From: an uncultured Lachnospiraceae bacterium
Lineage (GTDB): Bacteria; Bacillota; Clostridia; Lachnospirales; Lachnospiraceae
Direction of reading: 5' to 3'
DNA length: 64,000 nucleotides
Assembly: GCA_905233695.1 (NCBI GenBank)
Contig: CAJODN010000009.1
Coordinates: 1-64,000, forward strand
Shown: positions 28,648-37,212 of the stretch, in pieces
Layout of the letters: every line of letters starts with the position of its first letter
Numbering within the stretch: the first letter of the stretch is position 1
Position numbers and translations under genes: made by a program
The notes under the pieces: generated by a model
What the model saw: only the letters and a program-made list of their open reading frames with translations
The model's database searches: none
Told to the model about the DNA's origin: nothing

Positions 28648-28854
28648 TTACTCTTCTATATCAGTTAACTCTCCATCTTTTGAAAGCTCGGCTACCTTCT
28701 TCTCCACAGCAGTAATCTTGTCGTTAGCCGATTTTAATTTCTTCATACCCTTCTCGTATAATTCAAAAGACTTCTCAAGAGGCACACCCTCTTCTTCCAT
28801 CTTACCTATTATATCTTCCAATTCTTCGAATTCTTCTTCTAATGTCTTAGCCAT
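28648..28854 (-). CDS. xseB: Exodeoxyribonuclease VII small subunit
   Basis: A 68-residue, mostly helical acidic protein (EEEFEELEDIIGKMEEEGVP, LEKSFELYEKGMKKLKS), the XseB signature. With XseA it degrades single-stranded DNA. I start at the ATG at 28854 with GAGGTG just upstream; an in-frame GTG at 28860 overlaps that site. It is 18 bases after xseA. Confidence 0.95.
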   Translation of the reverse strand: MAKTLEEEFEELEDIIGKMEEEGVPLEKSFELYEKGMKKLKSANDKITAVEKKVAELSKDGELTDIEE

Positions 28855-28872
28855 ATCCACCTCGTTTTGTAA

Positions 28873-30075
28873 CTATTTCTCTATTTCGGTTACTTTGGTT
28901 CGTACCTTTCCTTCGTTAAAATATATCTTAAGCTCATCTCCGACACTTAAGTCTGATGCTTTCGTAACATTCTTGTCGTTCTTATCAGCCACGTAGGAGA
29001 AGCCCGACTTTAGCTTCCCTGCCGGAGACAGACCCTCCAGCTTACCGGCAAGATTCTCTAAATTATGTCTTGATTTAATAACTCGCATATTTATTGAATC
29101 ATCAAGCCGCTTCGATATATCAGCAAGTCGCATCTCATATTGCAACAAGAGATTATCGGGACTCTTTGAATACAACCGATTCTTCATAAGCTCATATCTG
29201 TTCTTAGAATCACCTATATTCTTCTTCATAAGATAATCGAGTCTCAGCCTGATATTCTCAATTTCATCAATAAATGCGTCGTATTCGAATACCGCCTTCT
29301 CGGCCGCCGCAGTAGGCGTAGCCGCCCTGTAATCCGCGACAAAGTCTGAAATTGTATAGTCAACCTCATGTCCAACGGCGCTTATAACAGGCGTATTACA
29401 AGCAAATATCGCCCTTGCAACCTCTTCTTCGTTAAAAGCCCATAGGTCTTCTATTGAACCGCCGCCGCGGCCTACGATAATAACGTCGAAGTCCATTTCA
29501 TCAAGAACCGCAATGCCTTCAGCAATATTTTCCGCAGCCCCCTCTCCCTGAACGAGCGTAGGATACAGCACAATCTCGATATGAGGATTCCGCTTAACAG
29601 CCGTTGTAATTATATCGTGAATCGCCGCACCTGTTCTAGCTGTAACTACGCCGATACGAGTAGCGTATTCGGGGATTGGTCTCTTGTAGGATTCGTCGAA
29701 CATCCCCATTTCCTCGAACTCTTTTTTAAGTTCTTCGAACTTTTTATATAATTCACCGATTCCGGCTTTTTCGAAGCTTGATGCGTATATTTGATATTTA
29801 CCCGCTACGCTGTATACACCGACCTTACCTGTCACGATTACGCTGTCACCTGTCTTCACGGGAAATGTTAAGCCCTTGGCTCTACTCCCCCGAAACATTA
29901 CGCCTGCTATACATGATTTCTCATCCTTAAGCGTAAAATAAATGTGACCGCTCGTATGATAAGTGATATTGGATATTTCCCCTTGTATACTTACATTTCC
30001 AAGCATAAAGTCGGTCTCGAACATACCGCTTATGTAATTGTTAACTTCACTGACACTTAATATATCTTTCGCCAT
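28873..30075 (-). CDS. xseA: Exodeoxyribonuclease VII large subunit
   Basis: A 400-residue nuclease subunit. The OB-fold lies at 1-100 (LGNVSIQGEISNITYHTSGHI and YFTLKDEKS). The catalytic part has RIGVVTARTGAAIHDI, VQGEGAAENI, IIVGRGGGSIEDLWAFN and AVGHEVDYTISDFVADYRA. Nine bases separate it from nusB. Confidence 0.97.
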   Translation of the reverse strand: MAKDILSVSEVNNYISGMFETDFMLGNVSIQGEISNITYHTSGHIYFTLKDEKSCIAGVMFRGSRAKGLTFPVKTGDSVIVTGKVGVYSVAGKYQIYASSFEKAGIGELYKKFEELKKEFEEMGMFDESYKRPIPEYATRIGVVTARTGAAIHDIITTAVKRNPHIEIVLYPTLVQGEGAAENIAEGIAVLDEMDFDVIIVGRGGGSIEDLWAFNEEEVARAIFACNTPVISAVGHEVDYTISDFVADYRAATPTAAAEKAVFEYDAFIDEIENIRLRLDYLMKKNIGDSKNRYELMKNRLYSKSPDNLLLQYEMRLADISKRLDDSINMRVIKSRHNLENLAGKLEGLSPAGKLKSGFSYVADKNDKNVTKASDLSVGDELKIYFNEGKVRTKVTEIEK

Positions 30076-30084
30076 ACATTTTCA

Positions 30085-30507
30085 CTATTTAACAATCTTA
30101 GCCATAACCCCGTTAACAAAGGATCCCGATTTATCGCCACCGTACACCTTGGCAATCTCAACAGCTTCGTTAATTACGATCGGAGCTTCAAGCTTATCGT
30201 AGTCATATTCATATACGGCAACCCTAAGAATCGCTAATTCCACCTTACCGATACGGTTAATCGTCCATTTATCAAGGGAATCTTCAATCCGCTTATCGAT
30301 TGCATCAAGATTCTTAATTATATCATCACATTTCCCCTTAACCTCTTCGGCATCCTTCTCTGTTACGGTAACGCCTTCGGGATGGGTATTCTCGTCGTAC
30401 AAAAGCTCTAATTGTTCGCTCTTATATTCTTCGTTATAAAAATCAAGTTCGAAGATACCTTTAAAGACCTCGGTTCTGAATTGTCTCTTATTTAATCCCT
30501 TACTCAT
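30085..30507 (-). CDS. nusB: Transcription antitermination factor NusB
   Basis: A 140-residue helical RNA-binding protein that works with NusA/NusE in rRNA antitermination. N-terminal MSKGLNKRQFRTEVFKG and C-terminal VELAILRVAVYEY and PIVINEAVEIAKVYG match the family. The start at 30507 has GGAGC 7 bases upstream; an in-frame start at 30534 lies in the leader. First gene of the transcript from the 30560-30588 promoter. Confidence 0.95.
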   Translation of the reverse strand: MSKGLNKRQFRTEVFKGIFELDFYNEEYKSEQLELLYDENTHPEGVTVTEKDAEEVKGKCDDIIKNLDAIDKRIEDSLDKWTINRIGKVELAILRVAVYEYDYDKLEAPIVINEAVEIAKVYGGDKSGSFVNGVMAKIVK

Positions 30508-30532
30508 CTTAATGCTCCATAAATCAAGGTAC

Positions 30533-30557
30533 AAAAATAGGGTGCCTGAAACACCCT
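30533..30557 (-). terminator. Terminator between Asp23 and nusB
   Basis: On minus, AGGGTG pairs with CACCCT around 7 bases and is followed by ATTTTTG. It ends transcripts coming from Asp23 and the tRNA operon. The nusB promoter would start inside this hairpin. Confidence 0.75.
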
Positions 30558-30559
30558 AA

Positions 30560-30588
30560 ATTATACAATATTTGCCTGTAAATGTAAA
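30560..30588 (-). promoter_or_regulatory. Promoter of nusB-xseA-xseB-dxs-tlyA-nadK-argR-recN
   Basis: On minus, -35 TTTACA (30583-30588), 17-base spacer and -10 TATAAT (30560-30565). It begins 7 bases beyond the Asp23 stop codon; the start near 30553 falls within the terminator stem. Confidence 0.75.
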
Positions 30589-30594
30589 AATATT

Positions 30595-30954
30595 TTACGC
30601 TTCGCTGATTACGCTCGATATCTTAATATCTATATTAGACACGTTAACGCCCGTCATACTTTCGATAGTAGACTTAACCTTCTCCTGCACCTGTTCACAG
30701 AGCTTGGGAATCTCGTATCCGTATCTAAGATTAAGCGCCATCTTAATTCTGATATCATTGTCGCTTCCCGATATCTTAACACCCTTAGAGAGCTTGCTGG
30801 GGCTTGACTTGGTAATCATATCGTTAGTAAGATTACCGGAAAGAGAATCAACTCCGTCAATCTCCGTAGCTGACAGACCGGCAATTATTGACATAACTTC
30901 ACCGGCAACGCTAACACCTTCATTAACATTAAAAACCATTCCATCTTCAGCCAT
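30595..30954 (-). CDS. Asp23/Gls24 family envelope stress protein
   Basis: A 119-residue cytoplasmic protein (GVSVAGEVMSIIAGLSATEI, RIKMALNLRYGYEIPKLCEQ, VKSTIESMTGVNVSNIDIKI) of the Asp23/YloU family. Members gather at the membrane and are linked to alkaline or envelope stress. CGGAGG precedes the ATG. It starts 38 bases after tRNA-Lys, with a short T-run but no stem between, so it may be read from the tRNA promoter. It commonly precedes nusB in clostridia. Confidence 0.9.
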   Translation of the reverse strand: MAEDGMVFNVNEGVSVAGEVMSIIAGLSATEIDGVDSLSGNLTNDMITKSSPSKLSKGVKISGSDNDIRIKMALNLRYGYEIPKLCEQVQEKVKSTIESMTGVNVSNIDIKISSVISEA

Positions 30955-30992
30955 AATAACGCCTCCGTTCTCTTAACAAACTATGCAAAAAG

Positions 30993-31065
30993 TGAGATAC
31001 GGGGGAATCGAACCCCCGACAACTTGATTAAAAGTCAAGTGCTCTACCGACTGAGCTAGTATCCC
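30993..31065 (-). tRNA. tRNA-Lys (anticodon UUU)
   Basis: Acceptor GGGATAC/GTATCTC with one G-U, D arm TAGCTCAGTCGGTAGAGCA, anticodon loop CTTTTAA, T arm GGGGGTTCGATTCCCCC. CCA is not encoded. Last tRNA of the operon. Confidence 0.97.
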
Positions 31066-31090
31066 GTTTTATAAGGCGGAAAACCACCAG

Positions 31091-31165
<75 letters not shown>

Positions 31166-31195
31166 GCGTTAATTAAATAAAAACCACCGACAAAC

Positions 31196-31266
31196 TGGGC
31201 TAGCAGGATTCGAACCTGCGAATGCTGGAATCAAAATCCAGTGCCTTACCGCTTGGCGATAGCCCA
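31196..31266 (-). tRNA. tRNA-Gln (anticodon UUG)
   Basis: Acceptor TGGGCTA/TAGCCCA, a short D arm (CGCCAAGCGGTAAGGCA), anticodon loop TTTTGAT with TTG and T arm GCAGGTTCGAATCCTGC. CCA is not encoded. Confidence 0.96.
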
Positions 31267-31272
31267 ACACAC

Positions 31273-31345
<73 letters not shown>

Positions 31346-31460
31346 ACTATGGTACATACCTGCGAAGCAGGTGTGCTCCACGACGAACCCGCTCCGACGT
31401 AGTCGGACTACAATCGGGTGAGTCTCCTTACATACACTACAAACGAGTTATGTAAGAATA
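31346..31460 (-). other. Structured spacer between tRNA-Gly and tRNA-Arg
   Basis: This 115-base gap holds two perfect triloop hairpins, ACCTGC-GAA-GCAGGT (31358-31372) and TCCGAC-GTA-GTCGGA (31393-31407), the second enclosed by ACCCG/CGGGT. It resembles the leader of tRNA-Thr in layout. No gene seen. Confidence 0.6.
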
Positions 31461-31530
31461 GCGGGTGATGGGAATCGAACCCACGTATCCAGCTTGGAAG
31501 GCTGGTGTTCTACCATTGAACTACACCCGC
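31461..31530 (-). tRNA. tRNA-Gly (anticodon UCC)
   Basis: Acceptor GCGGGTG/CACCCGC, D arm TAGTTCAATGGTAGAACA, anticodon loop CTTCCAA with TCC, T arm GTGGGTTCGATTCCCAT. CCA is not encoded. Confidence 0.97.
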
Positions 31531-31583
31531 ATACAGTACAGCCACAAGGCTGTTATCAAATTAATTGTAATAAGCATTCTACT

Positions 31584-31657
31584 CGGGGTGACAGGATTCG
31601 AACCTGCGACCCCCTGGTCCCAAACCAGGTGCTCTAGCCAAACTGAGCCACACCCCG
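31584..31657 (-). tRNA. tRNA-Pro (anticodon UGG)
   Basis: Acceptor CGGGGTG/CACCCCG, anticodon loop TTTGGGA with TGG, T arm GCAGGTTCGAATCCTGT. First tRNA after the operon promoter. CCA is not encoded. Confidence 0.97.
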
Positions 31658-31688
31658 ATTTTGGTCATTAATGCACAACGCACAGTAT

Positions 31689-31717
31689 ATTATAGAGAAA
31701 TCTACGCCCAATGTCAA
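31689..31717 (-). promoter_or_regulatory. Consensus sigma-A promoter of the six-tRNA operon
   Basis: On minus, -35 TTGACA (31712-31717), 17-base spacer and -10 TATAAT (31689-31694), both perfect. It drives Pro-Gly-Arg-Gln-His-Lys and perhaps Asp23. Confidence 0.93.
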
Positions 31718-31739
31718 CATTTTTTTATAAGTATTGAAA

Positions 31740-32234
31740 TTATTTAACGGGCAACATATCGACATACCTTACGGCAGCTTCAATTTCACCGTTTTTATCA
31801 ACATTTAACACACCGTAAGTACCGCGTCTATTGTATTGTCTGGGATATGTGAGGCTTCCGGGATTAATAATGGTACAGCCCTTATATTCCTCTATCTCAG
31901 GCTGATGGGTGTGACCGTACAGAATATAATCGGCTCCTACTTCCCTCGCCCTCTTAACAAGTCCGTCATAGCTTGCCTTACAACGCTCTCTGTGACCGTG
32001 TGTGAGAAGGAGCACGTGCTTTCCCACCTCCAGAACCACTTCATATGGAAGAGAGGAGCTCCAGTCGCAATTTCCTCTCACAAGCTCAACAGGGCATTTT
32101 GCAACGTTTAAGAGATATCTACCCTCATTTTCCGAATCACCCAGATGATATATTCTATCCGGTGCCACAACATCAATCAGTCTGTCTATATCCCTGTCGT
32201 GTCCATGTGTATCGCTTATAACAAGAATTCTCAT
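31740..32234 (-). CDS. YfcE/MJ0936-type metallophosphoesterase
   Basis: A 164-residue calcineurin-like phosphodiesterase. All metal motifs are present: VISDTHGHDRD, HLGDSENEG, GNCDW, THGHR and YGHTHQPEI. Substrates of this family are small phosphodiesters; the in vivo one is not known. I start at MRILVISDTHG (32234), one base after the rdgB stop; the in-frame start at 32267 would lie inside rdgB. It follows rdgB in many clostridia. Confidence 0.93.
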   Translation of the reverse strand: MRILVISDTHGHDRDIDRLIDVVAPDRIYHLGDSENEGRYLLNVAKCPVELVRGNCDWSSSLPYEVVLEVGKHVLLLTHGHRERCKASYDGLVKRAREVGADYILYGHTHQPEIEEYKGCTIINPGSLTYPRQYNRRGTYGVLNVDKNGEIEAAVRYVDMLPVK

Positions 32235-32235
32235 A

Positions 32236-32850
32236 TTACTTACCAACCCCAAGCGAAATAAGCTCATCTCTTATTGCGCGAAGAGCCTTTCCTCTGTGAC
32301 TTATCTTATTCTTATCTTCTGCTGACATCTCAGCCGTTGTACAGCCAAACGATGGAACGTAGAATATGGGGTCGTAACCGAATCCGTTCTCTCCGGCTAT
32401 ACTATAACCTATCATTCCCTCTATTGTTCCTCGTCTTGTCACACATTTACCCGAACCATCGTCAGTGGGGACATAAGCCGCAACAGCACATACAAACCTT
32501 GCCGTCCTCTTCTCGTCCGGGACACCGTTAAGCTTATCGATTATTGCCTGATTCTTAATATCATACGACGTATCCTCCCCCATAAAACGCGCAGAATAAA
32601 TGCCCGGCGCCTTATCAAGATAGTCTACTTCAAGACCGGAGTCATCGGAAAGCACTATATCATCCGGGCTAAGCTTTGCTATTGCCTTCGTCTTAATCAT
32701 GGCATTTTCCTCAAAGGTTGTGCCATCTTCCACGATATCAGCCGATATTCCGGCTTCCTTCATAGACAGGATTTCAAGGCCGATATCAGATAATATCTCC
32801 CGAATCTCCCTCATCTTATTCTCATTTCCCGTTGCAAATATAATTCTCAT
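32236..32850 (-). CDS. rdgB: XTP/dITP diphosphatase (RdgB/HAM1)
   Basis: A 204-residue house-cleaning enzyme that hydrolyses non-canonical purine triphosphates. Motifs: FATGNENKMREI (substrate loop), VLSDDSGLEVDYL, APGIYSARF, GFGYDPIFYVP and KNKISHRGKAL. Three bases separate it from the amidase gene upstream. Confidence 0.97.
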   Translation of the reverse strand: MRIIFATGNENKMREIREILSDIGLEILSMKEAGISADIVEDGTTFEENAMIKTKAIAKLSPDDIVLSDDSGLEVDYLDKAPGIYSARFMGEDTSYDIKNQAIIDKLNGVPDEKRTARFVCAVAAYVPTDDGSGKCVTRRGTIEGMIGYSIAGENGFGYDPIFYVPSFGCTTAEMSAEDKNKISHRGKALRAIRDELISLGVGK

Positions 32851-32853
32851 TGC

Positions 32854-33918
32854 CTACTCCTTATATGTCTTATTAATCATTTCCTTAATGGATTCGTAGA
32901 GTGCCTTCGCACACTGTCCTTGATAATAGCTGTCATTAAGCTTAAGTAAATCCTCGGGATTAGATAAGAATCCCACCTCAACAAGTGCCACCGGCGACTT
33001 GGAATTATGAATAATGTAAATGTCATCGCCGTTAACAAGTCCGCGATTAGCACTTCGAAGAGTATCACATAACTTCTCGAGGCAAATGTCTGCAAACTCT
33101 AAAGAAAGCATCGTCGGATCGCTTGCATAGTAGAGAACCTGCGTACCGCTTGTTGTCTTAGCACCAAATCCCGATATTGAATTATTATGGACGCTTAGGA
33201 ATACGTCAGCCATAACGTCATTGGCAAGTCCCACTCTCTCTTCGAGGGACGGATTGTCATCCTCAAGCCTTGTATAATAAGCCTTAATCGTAGGATCTTG
33301 ATCGAGTAGTTCCTTAAGCTTCAGAACAATATTTAAGTCTATATCCTTTTCGTAAGTATCCTTCTCAACGGCTCCCACGTCCTTACCACCGTGACCTGCA
33401 TCGATAACAACGACATTTTCATAGACATCATGAGGATTGGCAAAATCCAAGTAGACATAGCCATCCTCTGCCGTTTTAATCGGTGCATATATTCCGTTAA
33501 GTTCAATCTCAAAGTACGCCTTGCCACCATTCGTATAAGCATCAAGGTCATCAATTCGCCCTGCGGATCCCATAATAGGATCATTCTCGAGATACTGACT
33601 GTCGGCACCGGGTATAGCTACCGTGACAGTTCTGTCAAGCACATCTTCATCTATTGTCACGCTGTCGGGCGTTATTCCCTCGGGAAGCGTTATTCTTATC
33701 TGTCCTTTTTTAGAAAACGCTTCTATCTCGCTCGCCTTTTCTTCCTCTTCGCTAACAATTTTAGCAAGCATTTCTTTGTTCTCTCGTTTTTCCTTAATAT
33801 CCTTCGCAAGAACCTCGGATTTACCGTGAATATCGTCGATTCCGAGAAGAAGAACCATAGTAACAACGAGAAAACAGCTAAGAACTATGGAGAAGATTTT
33901 TATTATTTTTTTCTCCAT
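32854..33918 (-). CDS. N-acetylmuramoyl-L-alanine amidase (Amidase_3)
   Basis: A 354-residue exported wall hydrolase. An N-terminal membrane helix (IFSIVLSCFLVVTMVLLLGI) anchors or exports it, then a coiled-coil linker (to about residue 65) and an AMIN-like beta region. The catalytic domain from about residue 170 shows VVIDAGHGGKDVGA, the zinc-binding glutamate region EKDIDLNIVLKL, SVHNNS and the catalytic VEVGFLSN. It cleaves the amide between MurNAc and the stem peptide. It begins one base after the C1 peptidase, so the two exported enzymes are co-expressed. Confidence 0.93.
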   Translation of the reverse strand: MEKKIIKIFSIVLSCFLVVTMVLLLGIDDIHGKSEVLAKDIKEKRENKEMLAKIVSEEEEKASEIEAFSKKGQIRITLPEGITPDSVTIDEDVLDRTVTVAIPGADSQYLENDPIMGSAGRIDDLDAYTNGGKAYFEIELNGIYAPIKTAEDGYVYLDFANPHDVYENVVVIDAGHGGKDVGAVEKDTYEKDIDLNIVLKLKELLDQDPTIKAYYTRLEDDNPSLEERVGLANDVMADVFLSVHNNSISGFGAKTTSGTQVLYYASDPTMLSLEFADICLEKLCDTLRSANRGLVNGDDIYIIHNSKSPVALVEVGFLSNPEDLLKLNDSYYQGQCAKALYESIKEMINKTYKE

Positions 33919-33919
33919 A

Positions 33920-35572
33920 TTATACCCCCATATTGGTCGTGTAGGCCTTAAGGCAGAGATTACCGTTCGCCTTCTCCTCCACCGACTCCCACGTTATTCC
34001 GTCTCGGCTGATATAACCTTCGCCGTCGTCAACCTTAACGTTCTTATCGGCATCGCTCACTATATATTCCATAGCAACGGGGCGAAGCACATTAGGCACC
34101 CGAATGTCTATTAGTATTGCGAATTTCTCTCCCGATTGAAGCTCAACAGGATTATCGAGTTCAATGGTATAGAAACCTGCCTCCTCAAAAGTAGCCGATG
34201 CAACCTGTTCTCTTTCCTTAAGGTTATCGGTATCCTTGTAGTTCCTGACAAGATATACGTTAACCGAAGCATTTTTATCGATTGCATAAAGCCCGATTGA
34301 ACGCAGTTTCTCGCCTGACTTAGCAGTGTATACATTGGCGGCAAAAGCGTTGCTCTGACCGTAACCAAGCTGTCCCTTCCAACCGCATAAATCACTCTGG
34401 TAAATGTTATCGTAATAGCCGGGTTCGTATATTCTCGAATATGACACTGCCTGAGATCCTATATTAGTATCGTAGTATGATACGTAGAATACTCCGTTCT
34501 CTCCGAAGGCCTTGCCCCAGCTGTTCTGACAGATAAATGCTCCGTCCCCCCTAACCGGTACACCGAAATTAGCGGCAGGGTAATTATCGTCCCATCCGAT
34601 TATTGTAATCTCGTGATTAGGTCCGTTAACGCCGTCGTAACAATATGAATTGGTCTCCGGATTATAGTAATTAGAACTGTTCAAGTTGGAGCTTGACACA
34701 TTAGCATGTATTGATGTTGATACTCCGCCGAATTTATATACAGCCCATTTTATATCTTCTCTGTCATTATGAGTATAGAAACGCGCTTCCTGTACGTGCT
34801 TAGCAATGTCTTTGTCATTACCCGATAGTTTAATCGCGCCTGAATTCTTATAAATTGGGCCGTTCCATGATAAGAGATACGCCAAGGCATTGGTAAATGC
34901 TCCTCCCGCATTATTCTGTGATACCTCTCCGTTAAATGCTATCATATCATCCACGTCAAAATCGGCTTTCTTAGGAATAACGGAACTCTCAAGCGCCAGA
35001 ATACTTGCATAGGCCCAGCATGTTGTATCGCTTCCCTGATTCATGGCTTCTGCCACGCGACCGTAGTCACGAAGGTCGAATTTATCAGGCAAAGTACTTT
35101 TATTATGGTTAGAATTAATATTTACTTCAAGAGTTTCAAAGTTGGCGTCAACGGTATATCCAATAATCTTACATATATCGTCGGCACGAACGTAATCAAT
35201 TGTATCTTCACTTAGTAAATCCAGCTTGGTATTGGTACCGTTATAAAGCACCGTCGCCTTATTGTCACCCGAATAAAACGCACTTACATTAAGCTTATCT
35301 CTTACGAAGTCCAGAGAGAAAAGAATGCTCTTATCCTGTCCTACATGAACTTCGCCGAACTCTTTCTTAACATCTTGTCCGTCAAGCTTAACATTAAGCC
35401 TCTTCTCGTCGTTAATGCTCCTGGCAATAAGAGGATAGAATATATCCTCCTTTAGATTGGCTCCGCGAAATTCGTCGACACTTCCGAAGGATTCACTAAG
35501 AGTATTAAGTTTCAGAATGAGGAGCAATATAATAACAACTCCCGTTATAATATACGGTCTCGCCTGTTTCAT
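33920..35572 (-). CDS. Exported C1-family (papain-like) cysteine peptidase
   Basis: A 550-residue membrane-anchored protein. N-terminal helix IITGVVIILLLILKL. Residues about 80-150 look like a copper-amine-oxidase N-terminal-type domain (YVRADDICKIIGYTVDANFE). The peptidase domain has catalytic Cys in QGSDTTCWAYASILALESS, His in GPNHEITIIGWDDNY and Asn in CQNSWGKAFGENG. A C-terminal lectin-like domain follows (DLCGWKGQLGYGQSNAFA). It forms an operon with an amidase and an RNA methyltransferase; substrate unknown. Confidence 0.9.
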   Translation of the reverse strand: MKQARPYIITGVVIILLLILKLNTLSESFGSVDEFRGANLKEDIFYPLIARSINDEKRLNVKLDGQDVKKEFGEVHVGQDKSILFSLDFVRDKLNVSAFYSGDNKATVLYNGTNTKLDLLSEDTIDYVRADDICKIIGYTVDANFETLEVNINSNHNKSTLPDKFDLRDYGRVAEAMNQGSDTTCWAYASILALESSVIPKKADFDVDDMIAFNGEVSQNNAGGAFTNALAYLLSWNGPIYKNSGAIKLSGNDKDIAKHVQEARFYTHNDREDIKWAVYKFGGVSTSIHANVSSSNLNSSNYYNPETNSYCYDGVNGPNHEITIIGWDDNYPAANFGVPVRGDGAFICQNSWGKAFGENGVFYVSYYDTNIGSQAVSYSRIYEPGYYDNIYQSDLCGWKGQLGYGQSNAFAANVYTAKSGEKLRSIGLYAIDKNASVNVYLVRNYKDTDNLKEREQVASATFEEAGFYTIELDNPVELQSGEKFAILIDIRVPNVLRPVAMEYIVSDADKNVKVDDGEGYISRDGITWESVEEKANGNLCLKAYTTNMGV

Positions 35573-35587
35573 AAATTAATCCTTGAT

Positions 35588-36745
35588 TTAATTTAACTCT
35601 TTCTTCCTTTTAGGTGGTTTGGCGCCAAGATACTGGTAATAGTATGTCTTAATCATACCGTTATAAATCTTCCTGTTCTTATCAGCCTTCCTGCCTATAT
35701 ATCTATTTGCTTCCTCGTAGCTTGTAATTACATACATAGACCAGTCGTCAAGACTCTTATACACATTTCCAAGGGTAGTATAGAGAGCCGGAAGTTCTTC
35801 CGAATCAAGAAGCCTCTCGCCGTAAGGTGGATTCGTTACGATGAATCCGTACTTCTTAGAGCTTGACATATCCTTAACATCTCTCTTTTGGAAATGTATT
35901 AGTCTATCTACTCCCGCAAGGCTTGCATTCTTCATAGCAATATCAATCATACCGGGATCAATATCGTATCCTTGAATATTAGTCGTAACATCGGTATCCA
36001 CGGACTCCTTCGCTTCATCCCTGACATCCTTCCATACATCGCCTTGATAGAGATTCTGCCACCTCTCCGCCGTAAATGTCCTGTGAAGCCCGGGAGCGAT
36101 GTTCGATGCCATCATAGCAGCTTCTATCGGTATTGTCCCGCTTCCACAGAAGGGGTCTACCAAAATCCTGTCCTTTCTCCAGGGTGTAAGCTTAATAAGT
36201 GCCGATGCAATTGTTTCTGAAAGGGGTGCATCGCTTGTAAGCTTTCTGTAGCCTCTCTTATGAAGGGGAACCCCCGTGGTGTCGAGTCCAACCGTTACCA
36301 TATCCTTCATAATGAATATTCGAACAGGGAATTCTCTTCCGTCTTCATCGAACCACTCTATATTATACTTTTTTTGAAGCCTGCTTACCATAGCTTTTTT
36401 CACGATAGACTGTATATCTGATGTGGAAAACAGCTTGCTTTTAACGGATGTGGCTTTAGTAACCCAGAATTTACCGTCCTTCGGGATGAAATCCTCCCAA
36501 GGAAGCTCTTTAATTCCCTCGAATAGTTCGTCAAATGTTGTGGCTTCGAACTGCCCAATCTTAATAAGTATTCGCTCGGCACATCTTATATGTATATTGG
36601 CATATGCCACAGCCTCAAGATCTCCGAGGAACGTAACCCTTCCGTCTTCAACAGTGGTTATCTCATATCCCAAATCATATATTTCTCGCTTAACAACCGC
36701 TTCCAAGCCAAAGTGGCACGGTGCCATAATCTCTAATGGTTCCAT
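35588..36745 (-). CDS. THUMP-domain RNA N2-guanine methyltransferase (RlmL/YpsC-like)
   Basis: A 385-residue SAM-dependent methyltransferase. An N-terminal THUMP/ferredoxin-like RNA-binding part (LEIMAPCHFGLEAVVKREI) precedes the Rossmann domain with ILVDPFCGSGTIPIEAAMM and the catalytic FIVTNPPYGERL. The family methylates 23S rRNA guanine; the exact site is not visible. I start at the ATG at 36745 with AAAGGAT upstream. It heads the operon containing C1 peptidase, amidase, rdgB and the phosphodiesterase. Confidence 0.93.
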   Translation of the reverse strand: MEPLEIMAPCHFGLEAVVKREIYDLGYEITTVEDGRVTFLGDLEAVAYANIHIRCAERILIKIGQFEATTFDELFEGIKELPWEDFIPKDGKFWVTKATSVKSKLFSTSDIQSIVKKAMVSRLQKKYNIEWFDEDGREFPVRIFIMKDMVTVGLDTTGVPLHKRGYRKLTSDAPLSETIASALIKLTPWRKDRILVDPFCGSGTIPIEAAMMASNIAPGLHRTFTAERWQNLYQGDVWKDVRDEAKESVDTDVTTNIQGYDIDPGMIDIAMKNASLAGVDRLIHFQKRDVKDMSSSKKYGFIVTNPPYGERLLDSEELPALYTTLGNVYKSLDDWSMYVITSYEEANRYIGRKADKNRKIYNGMIKTYYYQYLGAKPPKRKKELN

Positions 36746-36828
36746 ATTATATCCTTTATCCAACGCATTATATTTAATTATATTATAGACTCAAGCTTAT
36801 TTCCATAAAAACCTTAAACGGCACACCG

Positions 36829-36860
36829 CAAAAAGAGACTTCGCATTACTGCGAAGTCTC
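36829..36860 (-). terminator. Terminator of the two-gene unknown operon
   Basis: GAGACTTCGC pairs perfectly with GCGAAGTCTC around 6 bases and runs into TTTTTG on minus. It follows the stop of the 36883-37212 gene. Confidence 0.92.
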
Positions 36861-36882
36861 TACACTAATTACAAATCACATA

Positions 36883-37212
36883 TTATACATAGACATCGAC
36901 TGTAGCACCTATAACGTCGTAAGCTGTTCCCTGTCTATCTCTGCCGTATCCGTTGGTTACCCCCTCAAAGCCTCCTGCTATATCGTTAAATGCCTTAGAG
37001 ACTCTCACTCCTTCTTCAGCCTTCTCTACCGGAGATACTAACCTTGCGTTGGGATATTGAACCGGGTTCACTAACCCTACGTCACTGCTTCCTCCGACTG
37101 CTTGCAACGATTCTGCAAAGGATGCAGATGTTACTGACTGATTAGATAAACCATACGATAATGGCTTCACCTGAGAAAGACCACTTCCTACTCTATTTAC
37201 GCTATATTCCAT
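36883..37212 (-). CDS. Small unknown protein, second gene of an overlapping pair
   Basis: A 109-residue protein, Ser/Gly/Val rich, no cysteine, signal or membrane segment (MEYSVNRVGSGLSQVKPLSY ... GTAYDVIGATVDVYV). I do not recognise a family. AAGGTGG lies within the end of the upstream gene, which it overlaps by 16 bases, a sign of coupled translation. It ends in a strong terminator. The neighbours give no firm role. Confidence 0.8.
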   Translation of the reverse strand: MEYSVNRVGSGLSQVKPLSYGLSNQSVTSASFAESLQAVGGSSDVGLVNPVQYPNARLVSPVEKAEEGVRVSKAFNDIAGGFEGVTNGYGRDRQGTAYDVIGATVDVYV

